9,469 nucleotides of DNA from Thermoplasmata archaeon (GCA_030043835.1 JASHWY010000032.1:1-9469); one strand, 5' to 3'; shown: positions 1 through 6,303, counted from the first letter of the stretch. Translations and numbers: made by a program. Notes: generated by a model not told the origin, from the sequence alone.

Positions 1-183
1 CTAATTTTTAGGATGTGGTTAAGGACGTGGGCGGCCGGATCCCTTAGAGTCGAGAAAGACGCCCGGGGAATCCAGAACTGGGGCCTTACCGAAACGATGC
101 CCGGTCGATGAAGACACCGGCGGCGAGGAAACGGCGCCGGCACGCTCGTCCCATGACCATCTCCAATAAGCCCCCGGGGCCCG
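1..183. other. Left-edge stretch without a supported gene
   Basis: I see no convincing gene here. Plus frame 1 is open from the window edge to a TGA at 109-111, but its 36 residues resemble nothing I know and its codons do not show the G/C-rich third positions of the neighbouring genes. The first 11 bases (CTAATTTTTAG) are the only A/T-rich patch. On the plus strand this could be a T-rich archaeal termination signal for a gene left of the window. On the minus strand it could be a TATA element for a leftward gene. The sequence cannot separate these. A GC-rich block at 170-183 lies just beyond the stop codon of the 184-642 gene and could help end its transcript, but it has no T tract. Confidence 0.3.
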
Positions 184-642
184 CTACGGGGAGGACAGGG
201 CGTCGAATTCGGAGCGCAGGTCGACTCCGTGTTCCAGAACGGACCTTAAATTCGTGAGATAGTATGCCCAGCCGGACTGAATGGCCCCGTAGAGCGCCAG
301 CCACTTCTTGCCGCTCTTGAATCCGCGGTGGGTCACGGTGAGCAGGGTTCCTTTCCCCTTCTTTTGAAGCTCGAATCGCGCCTGCGTTTCGAGCATCTTG
401 CCGCCCGGGAATCTATCGACCCATTGAAGGACGAGCTTGGAGGGGGCTTTGACAGCATTCACCTTCCCTCGGAGCGTGTAGCTCCCCCACGTGAACCGGA
501 ACGGGGAGCCCTTCCTGGGGGTCATCACGGCCTTCTCGACGAACCATCGCGTGAGTTGCTGAGGTTCCGTGAGGGAGGCAAAGACCTTGGCGGGAGCGGC
601 AGCATAGTAGAACGTCTGCTGAATCCTGGGGATCTTCACCAT
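184..642 (-). CDS. SRPBCC-fold (AHSA1-like) protein
   Basis: This encodes 152 residues, the usual size of a stand-alone AHSA1/START-like SRPBCC domain, a fold with a deep hydrophobic ligand cavity. The N-terminal signature is present: 'FYYAAAPAKVFASLTEP' followed by 'LTRWF' (about residues 11-34). Next come the G-x-F-x-F-x-W strand (about 45-52), the 'P-x-K-L-V-L-x-W' strand (about 66-74), 'GTLLTVTHRGF' (about 98-108) and the closing amphipathic helix with 'GWAYYLTNLRSVLEHG' (about 124-139). No signal peptide or membrane segment is visible, so it should be cytosolic. The ATG at 642 is chosen because a TATA-like TTATGA lies about 27 bases upstream and there is no Shine-Dalgarno sequence, as for a leaderless mRNA. 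It is divergent from the VOC gene. The ligand is unknown; roles proposed for the family range from lipid or small-ligand binding to Hsp90 co-chaperone activity, and none can be assigned. Confidence 0.85.
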   Translation of the reverse strand: MVKIPRIQQTFYYAAAPAKVFASLTEPQQLTRWFVEKAVMTPRKGSPFRFTWGSYTLRGKVNAVKAPSKLVLQWVDRFPGGKMLETQARFELQKKGKGTLLTVTHRGFKSGKKWLALYGAIQSGWAYYLTNLRSVLEHGVDLRSEFDALSSP

Positions 643-665
643 AGGTTTCCGCGAGGAAGGCCCTA

Positions 666-675
666 CTCATAACCT
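666..675 (-). promoter_or_regulatory. TATA-like box of the SRPBCC gene
   Basis: Read on the minus strand this is AGGTTATGAG. Its TTATGA core is centred about 27 bases before the A of the ATG at 642, the distance expected between an archaeal TATA box and the transcription start. The transcript would therefore begin at or next to the start codon. Confidence 0.5.
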
Positions 676-759
676 ACGCTAGGGAGATTTCCGGACGGAT
701 CGTCGACGTCGGACTATCCTCAGTCTTCCCGGAACGACGGGGCCTGTCGTCCCGCAGCC

Positions 760-767
760 GATATCAT
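760..767 (+). promoter_or_regulatory. Possible TATA box of the VOC / PP-loop pair
   Basis: GATATCAT is the only A/T-rich element in the G/C-rich stretch before the ATG at 799. It is centred about 35 bases upstream, which would give a leader of roughly 9 bases. The motif is weaker than those of the other genes. Confidence 0.3.
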
Positions 768-798
768 CGGGCGAGAGGTCCCGAACCCGGGTCTCGGG

Positions 799-1209
799 AT
801 GAAAGCCGAAATCAGCGTGATGTTCAATGTCAAGGACGTCGACCGATCCCTCGCCTTCTATCGCTCGCTCGGATTCACGAGCCGTTGGCAATGGAGGGAC
901 GACGATGGGAAATTGGCCTACGCCGGGGTCGGGATCGGCGGCGCGGTCATTGCGCTCGGAAGGATCCGGGTGGGTCGAGTCGGCGGCGAGTACGAGGACT
1001 ATCGCAAGTGGGTGAGTTCGCCCCTTGGAGCCGGCGTCATCATCAACGTCGAGCTTCGCAGCGTTGAGCGGATCTACGAACGGGCGAAGAAAGCCCGGGT
1101 CAAGATCGAGTCCCGTCTTCGCGAGTGGCCGTACGGCACGGCGTTCACCATCAACGACCCGGATGGGTACGTCGTGAAGTTCCTACGTCCGAAGGGTGAG
1201 TTCGCCTGA
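799..1209 (+). CDS. VOC (glyoxalase/bleomycin-resistance fold) protein
   Basis: This encodes 136 residues, the usual length for a two-module vicinal-oxygen-chelate protein. The first module opens with 'MFNVKDVDRSLAFYRSLGF' (residues 8-26), the standard beta-strand/helix start of VOC proteins. The second contains 'INVELRSVERIYERAKKARVKI' split over residues 82-103 and the typical close 'FTINDPDGYVVKFLRP' (116-131). In metal-dependent VOC enzymes the last strand carries a Glu at the position occupied here by Lys127, and the expected His on the first strand is not seen. Metal-dependent chemistry is therefore doubtful, and the protein may instead bind a ligand, as bleomycin-resistance proteins do. 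It is followed 21 bases later by the PP-loop gene in the same direction and probably shares its transcript. Confidence 0.85.
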   Translation: MKAEISVMFNVKDVDRSLAFYRSLGFTSRWQWRDDDGKLAYAGVGIGGAVIALGRIRVGRVGGEYEDYRKWVSSPLGAGVIINVELRSVERIYERAKKARVKIESRLREWPYGTAFTINDPDGYVVKFLRPKGEFA

Positions 1210-1230
1210 TCCCCACAGAGGGGGGCCGCT

Positions 1231-1905
1231 GTGGCGCTCGATCGGCCGAAGGCGGTCGTGTCCTGGAGCAGCGGAAAGGACGCAGCCTTCGCGCTCCTTC
1301 AGATCGAGCGAGAAGGTCAGTTCGACGTCGTGGGTCTCCTCACCACGGTTACAGCCCGCTTCGGTCGGGTCTCGATGCATGGCGTGCGTGAGACGCTCGT
1401 GGAAGCTCAGGCCGCCGCGGCCGGGCTCCCCCTTCGCAAGGTCGAGATTCCGTTCCCCTGCCCGAACGAGGTCTACGAACGCGAAATGGCGAGAACGATC
1501 GGCGAACTGAAAGCGGACGGCGTCGGCCACGTCGTGTTCGGTGACCTGTTCCTCGAGGACGTCCGAGCGTACCGGGAATCTCGGCTCGCTCCCACGGGCG
1601 TCCGCGCGGTCTTTCCGTTATGGGGCCGCCTCACGAAAGACCTCGCCCGGGAGATGATCGGGGCCGGTCTCGAGGCGTACCTCGTCTGCATCGACCCGCG
1701 AAAGCTGCCGAGGGAGTTCGCGGGCCGCCGCTTCGATGAGTCGCTCCTCAGGGATCTCCCCGCGGGCGTGGACCCGTGCGGCGAACGCGGCGAGTTCCAC
1801 ACGTTCGTGGCCGGGGGTCCGATGTTCTCCCGCTCGATCCCCGTCGTTCCCGGCGAGGTCGTGGAGCGGGACGGCTTCGTCTTCGCCGACCTTCTGCCCG
1901 GATGA
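1231..1905 (+). CDS. Dph6-related PP-loop ATP-binding protein (COG2102 type)
   Basis: This encodes 224 residues, the normal size of this family. The N-terminus has a strand followed by 'SWSSGKDAAFAL' (about 11-22), a variant of the SGGKDS PP-loop that binds ATP for adenylation. The C-terminal half has the signature 'GVDPCGERGEFHTFV' (about 179-193), seen in Dph6-related proteins of archaea and bacteria. Dph6 amidates diphthine on elongation factor 2 with ATP and ammonia. The 'DPCGE-x-GEFHTF' version is also widespread in bacteria, which lack diphthamide, so this may be a paralogue with another substrate, and I give no gene symbol. The start is the GTG at 1231, with a purine-rich Shine-Dalgarno stretch (GAGGGGGG) at about 1218-1225. 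It probably forms a two-gene transcript with the VOC gene. No catalytic residue looks missing, although the loop has SSGKDA in place of SGGKDS. Confidence 0.88.
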   Translation: MALDRPKAVVSWSSGKDAAFALLQIEREGQFDVVGLLTTVTARFGRVSMHGVRETLVEAQAAAAGLPLRKVEIPFPCPNEVYEREMARTIGELKADGVGHVVFGDLFLEDVRAYRESRLAPTGVRAVFPLWGRLTKDLAREMIGAGLEAYLVCIDPRKLPREFAGRRFDESLLRDLPAGVDPCGERGEFHTFVAGGPMFSRSIPVVPGEVVERDGFVFADLLPG

Positions 1906-2032
1906 CCCGGCGATCTCGAGCCCAGCGTTTCGGTCCCGGAGTTCCAGCGGCCCCGGAGCCACGTAAGGAGCACTGCTCGTACTCGTTCGACCCGCGGGGC
2001 GGACGTCTCCGTCCGTCGCCCGTCGCGGCCCG

Positions 2033-2043
2033 AAAGCTATACG
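2033..2043 (+). promoter_or_regulatory. TATA box of the aldo/keto reductase gene
   Basis: The sequence AAAGCTATACG contains TATAC centred 26 bases before the A of the ATG at 2066 and preceded by a purine-rich BRE-like patch (CGAAAG). The fit to an archaeal leaderless promoter is good. It stands out clearly in the G/C-rich gap 1906-2065, where I see nothing else beyond an imperfect hairpin. Confidence 0.6.
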
Positions 2044-2065
2044 CGACAAAGGCTCGCGACCGGGG

Positions 2066-3052
2066 ATGGCCCATCCCTCACGCCGACCCCTCGGTCGGTC
2101 CGGTCTTTCGGTAGCGCCGCTCGCCCTCGGAGGGAATGTCTTCGGCTGGACCGTCAACGAAGCGATGGGGTTTCGCATCCTCGACGCGTTCGTCGACGCC
2201 GGCTTCAACCTCATCGATACGGCGGACGTCTACTCCTCCTGGCTCCCCGGGCACGAAGGAGGGGAGTCGGAGACGCTCATCGGAAACTGGCTCCGGGAGA
2301 CCGGTCGGAGGAGCGAGCTCCTCCTCGCCACGAAGGTCGGCATGGACATGGGGTCGGGCGGAAAGGGCCTGTCGGCGGAACACATCTCCCAGTCCATCGA
2401 CGGGTCGCTGCGCCGGCTTCAGACCGGATACGTCGACCTCTACCAGGCGCACACGGACGACCGGGACACTCCGCTCGATGAGACGCTCGGGACATTCGCG
2501 TCGCTCATCGAGGAAGGTAAGGTACGGGCGATCGGAGCCTCGAACTACGATGCGGACCGCCTCGAGGAGGCGCTCCTGGTGAGCGCCGATCGAGGTCTTC
2601 CCCGCTACGAGAGTCTCCAGCCGCGCTACAACCTCTTGGATCGAGCGGAGTACGAGGCGACCTTAGAGCCGGTCTGCCGAGCGCAGGGGCTCGGGGTTCT
2701 CACGTACGCCTCCCTCGCTTCCGGGTTCCTCACCGGAAAGTACCGTTCCAAGGACGATGTCGGGAAGAGCCCGCGGGGACCGCGGGCGGTCGCTCGGCTC
2801 GATGAACGGGGTGTCGGCATCCTGACAGCGCTCGACGAGGTGGCCAGTCGGCTCGGTGCCGCCCCCGCGACCGTCGCGCTCGCTTGGATCCTCGCCCGGC
2901 CGAGCGTTACGGCGCCGATCGCGAGCGCCACCTCGGTCGATCAGCTCCGCCCGCTGGTCGAGGCGGCGTCCCTTACCCTCGACGCAGGAGCGATCCGGGA
3001 GCTGGACCGGGCCAGCCGGCCCGCCGAGTCGACGAGCGCGGACCGGCGCTAA
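2066..3052 (+). CDS. Aldo/keto reductase
   Basis: This encodes 328 residues, the usual length for a bacterial/archaeal-type aldo/keto reductase, a (beta/alpha)8 barrel that reduces carbonyls with NAD(P)H. The start 'RPLGRSGLSVAPLALGGNVFGW' (residues 7-28) is typical. The catalytic tetrad is intact by motif: Asp51 and Tyr56 in 'NLIDTADVYSS', Lys90 in 'LLLATKVG', and His129 in 'VDLYQAHTDD'. The cofactor region shows 'IGASNY' (156-161), 'YASLASGFLTGKYR' (214-227) and, near the C-terminus, 'APIASATSVDQL' (283-294), the loop that binds the adenosine phosphate. The substrate cannot be told from the sequence. It is transcribed separately from the PP-loop gene, with a TATA box 26 bases before the ATG and no Shine-Dalgarno sequence, which supports this start. 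It is cytosolic. Confidence 0.95.
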   Translation: MAHPSRRPLGRSGLSVAPLALGGNVFGWTVNEAMGFRILDAFVDAGFNLIDTADVYSSWLPGHEGGESETLIGNWLRETGRRSELLLATKVGMDMGSGGKGLSAEHISQSIDGSLRRLQTGYVDLYQAHTDDRDTPLDETLGTFASLIEEGKVRAIGASNYDADRLEEALLVSADRGLPRYESLQPRYNLLDRAEYEATLEPVCRAQGLGVLTYASLASGFLTGKYRSKDDVGKSPRGPRAVARLDERGVGILTALDEVASRLGAAPATVALAWILARPSVTAPIASATSVDQLRPLVEAASLTLDAGAIRELDRASRPAESTSADRR

Positions 3053-3127
3053 CATCCCGCCGGACGCAACCCTCGTCGAGCCCGGCGTTGGACTGCCCAG
3101 CCCCGCCGAGGGCTTCCGGCCGGGTAG

Positions 3128-3283
3128 TCAGCCTTCAGCGCCCACGGGTTCGGGGACGACCGCGGGGATCCTCGGTCGCAATTCGTTCGCGGGAACCCGC
3201 TCCGCACGGGAACGCGCACGAGCTTGCGCGGCCTCAAGCCAGAGGAGGTATTCCGCGAACTCTTCCTCCGCCATGTCGCACAT
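3128..3283 (-). CDS. Possible small protein, 51 residues
   Basis: This minus-strand ORF runs from an ATG at 3283 to a TGA at 3128-3130. The protein begins 'MCDMAEEEFAEYLLWLEAAQ', an acidic, probably helical segment, then has an Arg-rich stretch to about residue 29 and a Pro-rich tail ending in 'GAEG'. Its composition is more protein-like than that of most antisense frames. Third codon positions are still mostly G/C (about 37 of 51), somewhat below what the neighbours look like. A weak Shine-Dalgarno (GGTGGG) lies 7-12 bases before the ATG. A second ATG four codons in is an alternative start. I recognise no family. The opposite strand also has an open frame here, so coding is not certain. Confidence 0.35.
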   Translation of the reverse strand: MCDMAEEEFAEYLLWLEAAQARARSRAERVPANELRPRIPAVVPEPVGAEG

Positions 3284-3422
3284 GGAGTTCCCACCGCCTT
3301 CCAGGGCTTCAGGCTTCCGAGGTCAGAACTTCCGGCCCCGGACTCCGGGCTCACGCCTCGGGGACTTCCGAAGGCGGGCCGGTCCCCGGAACCCTCGTTC
3401 CGCGCGCGGACGTCGAACGCTA

Positions 3423-3431
3423 CCTTATACG
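3423..3431 (+). promoter_or_regulatory. TATA box of the DUF1015 gene
   Basis: CCTTATACG contains a strong TTATAC element centred about 38 bases before the ATG at 3466, predicting a leader of about 12 bases. It is the best promoter-like sequence in the gap and supports a start at 3466 in preference to any upstream start. Confidence 0.5.
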
Positions 3432-3465
3432 AGCGTACCGGTGGATACCGCCGGCGGTATTCGCT

Positions 3466-4758
3466 ATGGTGGAGCTCCTTCCGACGAGGGCCTTCCACCC
3501 CGATCCGCGCAGAGTGAATCCTGACCAAGTGGTCTGCCCGGTCTACGACACGCTTTCGGAGACGGAACTTTCCCACTACTCCGAGGGCCCGTTCAACGCC
3601 GCCCGGTTCGTCCCACGCCCGAAGTCGCAACCGCTGACCACCTTCCTTACCTTAGCGAAGAAGAACCTCTTCGACGCGATCGACGAGCGGGCCTACGTGC
3701 GCGACGAGCGCGGGGCCTTCTACGTCTACGGAATCCAGTACGTGCCTCCCCCCGACATCTTCGAGACGATCGCCTCGGACCAGCGCCGGGAGCGGTATCT
3801 CCTGCTCGGACTCGTCGGCGACCTCGACATCAGCGCCCCGGAAGGGGGCCAGATAGCCCCTCACGAACGGACGTTCGCGGATCGCGTCGAGGAGCGCCGA
3901 GCGCTCACCGAGGCGACGGGGATGAGCTTCGCTCCGATCCTGGCGGGCTACCACCGACCGGACCATCCCCTCAACGACCGGCTGGAGCAACTGCTCGGGC
4001 TCAATCGTCGCCGCCTCACGTTCACGGGCTCCGTGCCCCCGGTCGTGGAAGCGAACCTCCTGGGCTCGGTCCATCGGCTCTGGCGAATCGACGATGAACG
4101 ACTGGTGGATGAAATCGCCCGCGAGGTCCGTCCCTATCGCGTCGTCATTCTCGACGGTCACCACCGGTTCGCCGCCGCCCAGGCTCGACGGCGGGCGGGC
4201 CGCCCATCGACCCCCCTCACCATGCTCGTCGACGGCCACGACCGAGCACTACAGCTCCTGCCCTGGCATCGGGTGCTGCCCGGCTCCGTCGCCCCGTTCG
4301 ACGAACTCGTCGCCGCCGCCAAAAGGGAGTTCCCGCACGTCATGGAGGCCGGGACGCACCCCAGCGTCCCGGCCGTCCTCGAGCGACTGCAATCGATGCA
4401 CCGGCGCCGCCATCGCGGCTTCCTAGCGGCGAATCGCGATCGTCTCTTCGAGGTCGTCGGTCCCTCGAGCGAGGACGGCGGAGCGGACTTCGACCTCCTT
4501 CACGACTTCCTGGACCGTAAGCTCGGGATCGATCCCCACTCGCTCGAGTTCGTACGATCGCCCCGTAAGGTGCTCGAGCGGCTCAAGGAGCCCGACGGGG
4601 CCGGCGGTCCCACCGCCTTTATGCTGCCGGCGCTGAGCGCGCGCGCCGTCGAAGAACGTGCGTTCGAGCACCGCGCGGTCATGGCAGAGAAGTCGACGAT
4701 GTTCCTCCCGAAGGTCGCGGAAGGCATGCTCTTCGCGCCCGCGGACGGACCGGACTGA
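3466..4758 (+). CDS. DUF1015 family protein
   Basis: This encodes 430 residues, close to the usual 400-450 of DUF1015 (COG4198) proteins. The N-terminus 'LLPTRAFHPDPRRVNPDQVV' followed by 'CPVYDTLSETEL' (24-35) matches the conserved 'P-F-x-A-x-R ... PYD' opening. The middle has 'IAPHERTFADRVEERRALTEA' split over residues 130-150 (the HE-x-T ... DR motif) and the hallmark 'VVILDGHHRFAAA' (226-238). The C-terminus has 'MAEKSTMFLPKVAEGMLF' (406-423), which matches the family's 'xxKSTxFxPK' close. The invariant His and Asp residues of DGHHR look like an active site, but I cannot assign a reaction. The ATG at 3466 is chosen because family similarity starts there and a TATA box lies just upstream. 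It is apparently monocistronic and converges on the Ta0938-like gene across 25 bases. Confidence 0.9.
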   Translation: MVELLPTRAFHPDPRRVNPDQVVCPVYDTLSETELSHYSEGPFNAARFVPRPKSQPLTTFLTLAKKNLFDAIDERAYVRDERGAFYVYGIQYVPPPDIFETIASDQRRERYLLLGLVGDLDISAPEGGQIAPHERTFADRVEERRALTEATGMSFAPILAGYHRPDHPLNDRLEQLLGLNRRRLTFTGSVPPVVEANLLGSVHRLWRIDDERLVDEIAREVRPYRVVILDGHHRFAAAQARRRAGRPSTPLTMLVDGHDRALQLLPWHRVLPGSVAPFDELVAAAKREFPHVMEAGTHPSVPAVLERLQSMHRRRHRGFLAANRDRLFEVVGPSSEDGGADFDLLHDFLDRKLGIDPHSLEFVRSPRKVLERLKEPDGAGGPTAFMLPALSARAVEERAFEHRAVMAEKSTMFLPKVAEGMLFAPADGPD

Positions 4759-4783
4759 ACTAGGGAGGCGCCCGTCGATGGAG

Positions 4784-5083
4784 CTAGGGCAGGTTCGCGA
4801 ACGCGCGGATCTCTCCCTGAGCGTTGAACGCGACGGTGGCGCGGTAGCTCTGGGAGCCGTACGACGCCGTGCACCTCCTCCCGCGGCGGTCCCCCTCGAT
4901 CTCGAGGGCATCGATCGTCGGCCAGCCGGTCTCGGCCTCAATGCGAGCGACGAGCCGGCGGAATTGGGTCAGACAGACGTCGCAGCAGAAGAACATCCGT
5001 TCTCCCTCGACCTCTTCCCAGACGTCGCCCCACGTCGAGCCGCAGATCGCGCAACCCGTCCGATTACGCTTCAAACTGGCCAC
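4784..5083 (-). CDS. Ta0938-like small Cys-rich metal-binding protein
   Basis: This encodes 99 residues from a GTG at 5083. The core 'RTGCAICGSTWGDVWEEVEG' (8-27) followed by 'RMFFCCDVC' (29-37) gives C11-x2-C14-x18-C33-x3-C37, with an extra Cys34. This resembles TRASH/YHS-type treble-clef sites (C-x2-C ... FC-x3-C) that bind zinc, copper or other metals. Length and layout fit the Ta0938 family known from Thermoplasma, whose function is not established. A strand-rich tail (69-96, with Cys71) follows an amphipathic helix (40-52). It is the last gene of a three-gene operon and overlaps the end of the preceding gene by 20 bases, so the two are probably translationally coupled. A TTG four codons into the gene is an alternative start. 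In-frame residues upstream of the GTG are Ser/Arg/Thr-rich and lie inside the neighbouring gene, so I leave them out. Confidence 0.75.
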   Translation of the reverse strand: MASLKRNRTGCAICGSTWGDVWEEVEGERMFFCCDVCLTQFRRLVARIEAETGWPTIDALEIEGDRRGRRCTASYGSQSYRATVAFNAQGEIRAFANLP

Positions 5084-5960
5084 CCCGCTCGAGGCGCGCG
5101 ATGAGGTAGTCGTCGAACAGGTCGATCGAGCGGAGGAACGTCGACTGGACATCCTCGACGAGCCCGGGCTCCCCGCTAAACTCGTTCACGAGGTCGAGCG
5201 CCTCGTCGGAGTGGGCGACATCCGCCTCGTACCCTTCCCGAAGGAAGTTCTTGGCCGCGTCGGAGATTTCGTGCCCGTTCAGGATCGCCGGATCGAAGTA
5301 GTGGACCGAAGCGCCCTCAAGGACGAGGTTTCGGTTCGCGATGAGCTCGAGGCTGTGCATCGCCGCCATCACCTCGACCCAGTGCTCCCGCGTCGCCATC
5401 TGGTTCCATTCGTCGATCGCGGCGGCCGTCGAGGGGAGCGGGGGTGTGCCGAGCACGGTGGCCCGATCGACCCCGAGGCTCTCGCCCATCCGTAGCAGGA
5501 GCTCGTAGTGGGCGACCTGACCGGGACCGAGGCCGCCGTACTCCGTGTTGAGGTTGTCGAGCTCGTAGCGGATGACCGAGGGCTGATCGGTGCGGGCCAT
5601 GATGAACGAGCAGGAGCGGACCCACTGACGCAGGAAGTGCTGGTGTTCGATGACGTAGCCGAGGAGGGTCGCGCGAGACGGGTGCTGGAGGGCGATCACG
5701 AACGGATGGGGAGCCCGTCCGAAGAACTTCTCGATGAAGCGGGCCTTGATCCATTGCTTCACCGTTCCGGACCCAAGATCGTAGAACGCACGAAGCTTGG
5801 GCTCGATCTCCCCGGGCGGGGTCTTAGTCCGGGTCAGGTTCTGGTTCAACCAGCGAACGTGCGCGGGGTCGCTCTCACCGGCTCGGTCGACGAGGTGGAA
5901 CGCGAGGGCCGGCACGTCGGAGACCCCGAGCGGGGTGAGGCATGCCGGACACTTCGTCAT
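5064..5960 (-). CDS. Haem-oxygenase-like (TenA/CADD-type) putative metallo-oxidase with N-terminal Cys2His2 motif
   Basis: This encodes 298 residues in two parts. Residues 1-45 hold C4-x2-C7-x14-H22-x11-H34, a plausible zinc site, in the context 'ALAFHLVDRAGESDPAHVRWLNQN'-like sequence (18-41). The rest is an all-helical haem-oxygenase-like domain. Its signature is 'NLNTEYGGLGPGQVAHYELL' (136-155), matching the family motif N-x2-x-E-x-G-x-G ... H-x2-L, with Glu140 and His151 as likely metal ligands. Glu205 in 'AMHSLELIANR' fits the third ligand. In the last core helix 'FLREGYEADVAHSDEAL' (239-255), Asp247 and His250 fit H-x3-D-x3-H, but the first His is Gly243. The mix resembles di-iron oxidases such as CADD and UndA, or cofactor-free TenA/PqqC relatives, so the activity is open. 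The ATG at 5960 has a good Shine-Dalgarno (GGGAG) 7 bases upstream. It is the middle gene of the operon, 12 bases after the 71-residue gene. Confidence 0.8.
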   Translation of the reverse strand: MTKCPACLTPLGVSDVPALAFHLVDRAGESDPAHVRWLNQNLTRTKTPPGEIEPKLRAFYDLGSGTVKQWIKARFIEKFFGRAPHPFVIALQHPSRATLLGYVIEHQHFLRQWVRSCSFIMARTDQPSVIRYELDNLNTEYGGLGPGQVAHYELLLRMGESLGVDRATVLGTPPLPSTAAAIDEWNQMATREHWVEVMAAMHSLELIANRNLVLEGASVHYFDPAILNGHEISDAAKNFLREGYEADVAHSDEALDLVNEFSGEPGLVEDVQSTFLRSIDLFDDYLIARLERGGQFEA

Positions 5961-5972
5961 CGGCGCTCCCGC

Positions 5973-6188
5973 TCAGAAAGGGAACGAATCGGGGAGCCTC
6001 TTACGGAGGCCCTGGTACTCGGGGTCCTCGGCGTAGGCCGCCCGCATCCGGGCGAGTGTCGCGCGCACGTCCTCCGGCGTGCGATGCCGGGAGTGCGCCA
6101 CCATCCCGACGGTTTCCTCGAAATTCTCGCCACACGCCTCGTAGCAGTTCCCCATTCCCGTAAGGAGCTCCCGCTCGCGAGCGTCCAC
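5973..6188 (-). CDS. Small conserved-looking Cys/His protein, 71 residues
   Basis: This is the first gene of the three-gene minus-strand operon, starting with a GTG at 6188. I do not recognise its family. Visible features are an N-terminal helix 'ARERELLTGMGNCYEACGEN' (3-22), a possible metal site C15-x3-C19-x12-H32-x2-H35, a second helix 'TPEDVRATLARMRAAYAED' (37-55), and a C-terminus ending 'DSFPF'. It is cytosolic with no membrane segment. A TTAA element centred 26 bases before the GTG makes a leaderless transcript likely, and no in-frame ATG or GTG exists upstream before a stop at 6213-6215. A GTG at 6205 with a purine-rich lead is in another frame and gives an Arg-rich shadow. Its tight linkage to the haem-oxygenase-like gene suggests a partner, substrate or regulator, which is inference only. 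Confidence 0.7.
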   Translation of the reverse strand: MDARERELLTGMGNCYEACGENFEETVGMVAHSRHRTPEDVRATLARMRAAYAEDPEYQGLRKRLPDSFPF

Positions 6189-6209
6189 GGACTGGCCAGG
6201 GGCACTCTC

Positions 6210-6219
6210 TCCTTAAGGG
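6210..6219 (-). promoter_or_regulatory. TATA-like box of the three-gene operon
   Basis: On the minus strand this reads CCCTTAAGGA. The TTAA core is centred about 26 bases before the first base of the GTG at 6188, so the transcript should start at or next to the start codon. The core is palindromic, so orientation rests on the distance alone. Confidence 0.5.
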
Positions 6220-6303
6220 TTGACGGAGACCCCTCGGTGGGGAGATCGACCGGGTCGGTTTCTCGTGGGGAACCACCTATCTCTGGACAGAACGTACGCT
6301 CAA

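Larger units (their letters stand above)
3053..3465. other. 413-base gap between reductase and DUF1015 genes
   Basis: This is the longest stretch without an assured gene. The reading frame of the DUF1015 gene stays open through it, back to 2884, but that part overlaps the reductase and is Arg/Pro/Ser-rich without family similarity, so I read it as a shadow. The gap holds a possible 51-residue minus-strand ORF at 3128-3283 and, near its right end, the TTATAC promoter element of the DUF1015 gene. I see no repeats, RNA gene or strong terminator. Confidence 0.5.

Noticed and set aside
1997..2021. Imperfect hairpin GGGCGGACG / CGTCCGTCGCCC after the PP-loop gene as a terminator
   Set aside because: The stem needs a three-base bulge, there is no T tract, and such matches are expected by chance in sequence this rich in G and C.
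2884..3465. 194-codon N-terminal extension of the DUF1015 frame
   Set aside because: It overlaps the end of the aldo/keto reductase, is Arg/Pro/Ser-rich without family similarity, and a TATA box plus the family start both point to 3466.
5084..5152. 23-residue N-terminal extension of the Ta0938-like protein
   Set aside because: It is Ser/Arg/Thr-rich, lies wholly inside the preceding gene, and the Cys-containing core begins just after the GTG at 5083.
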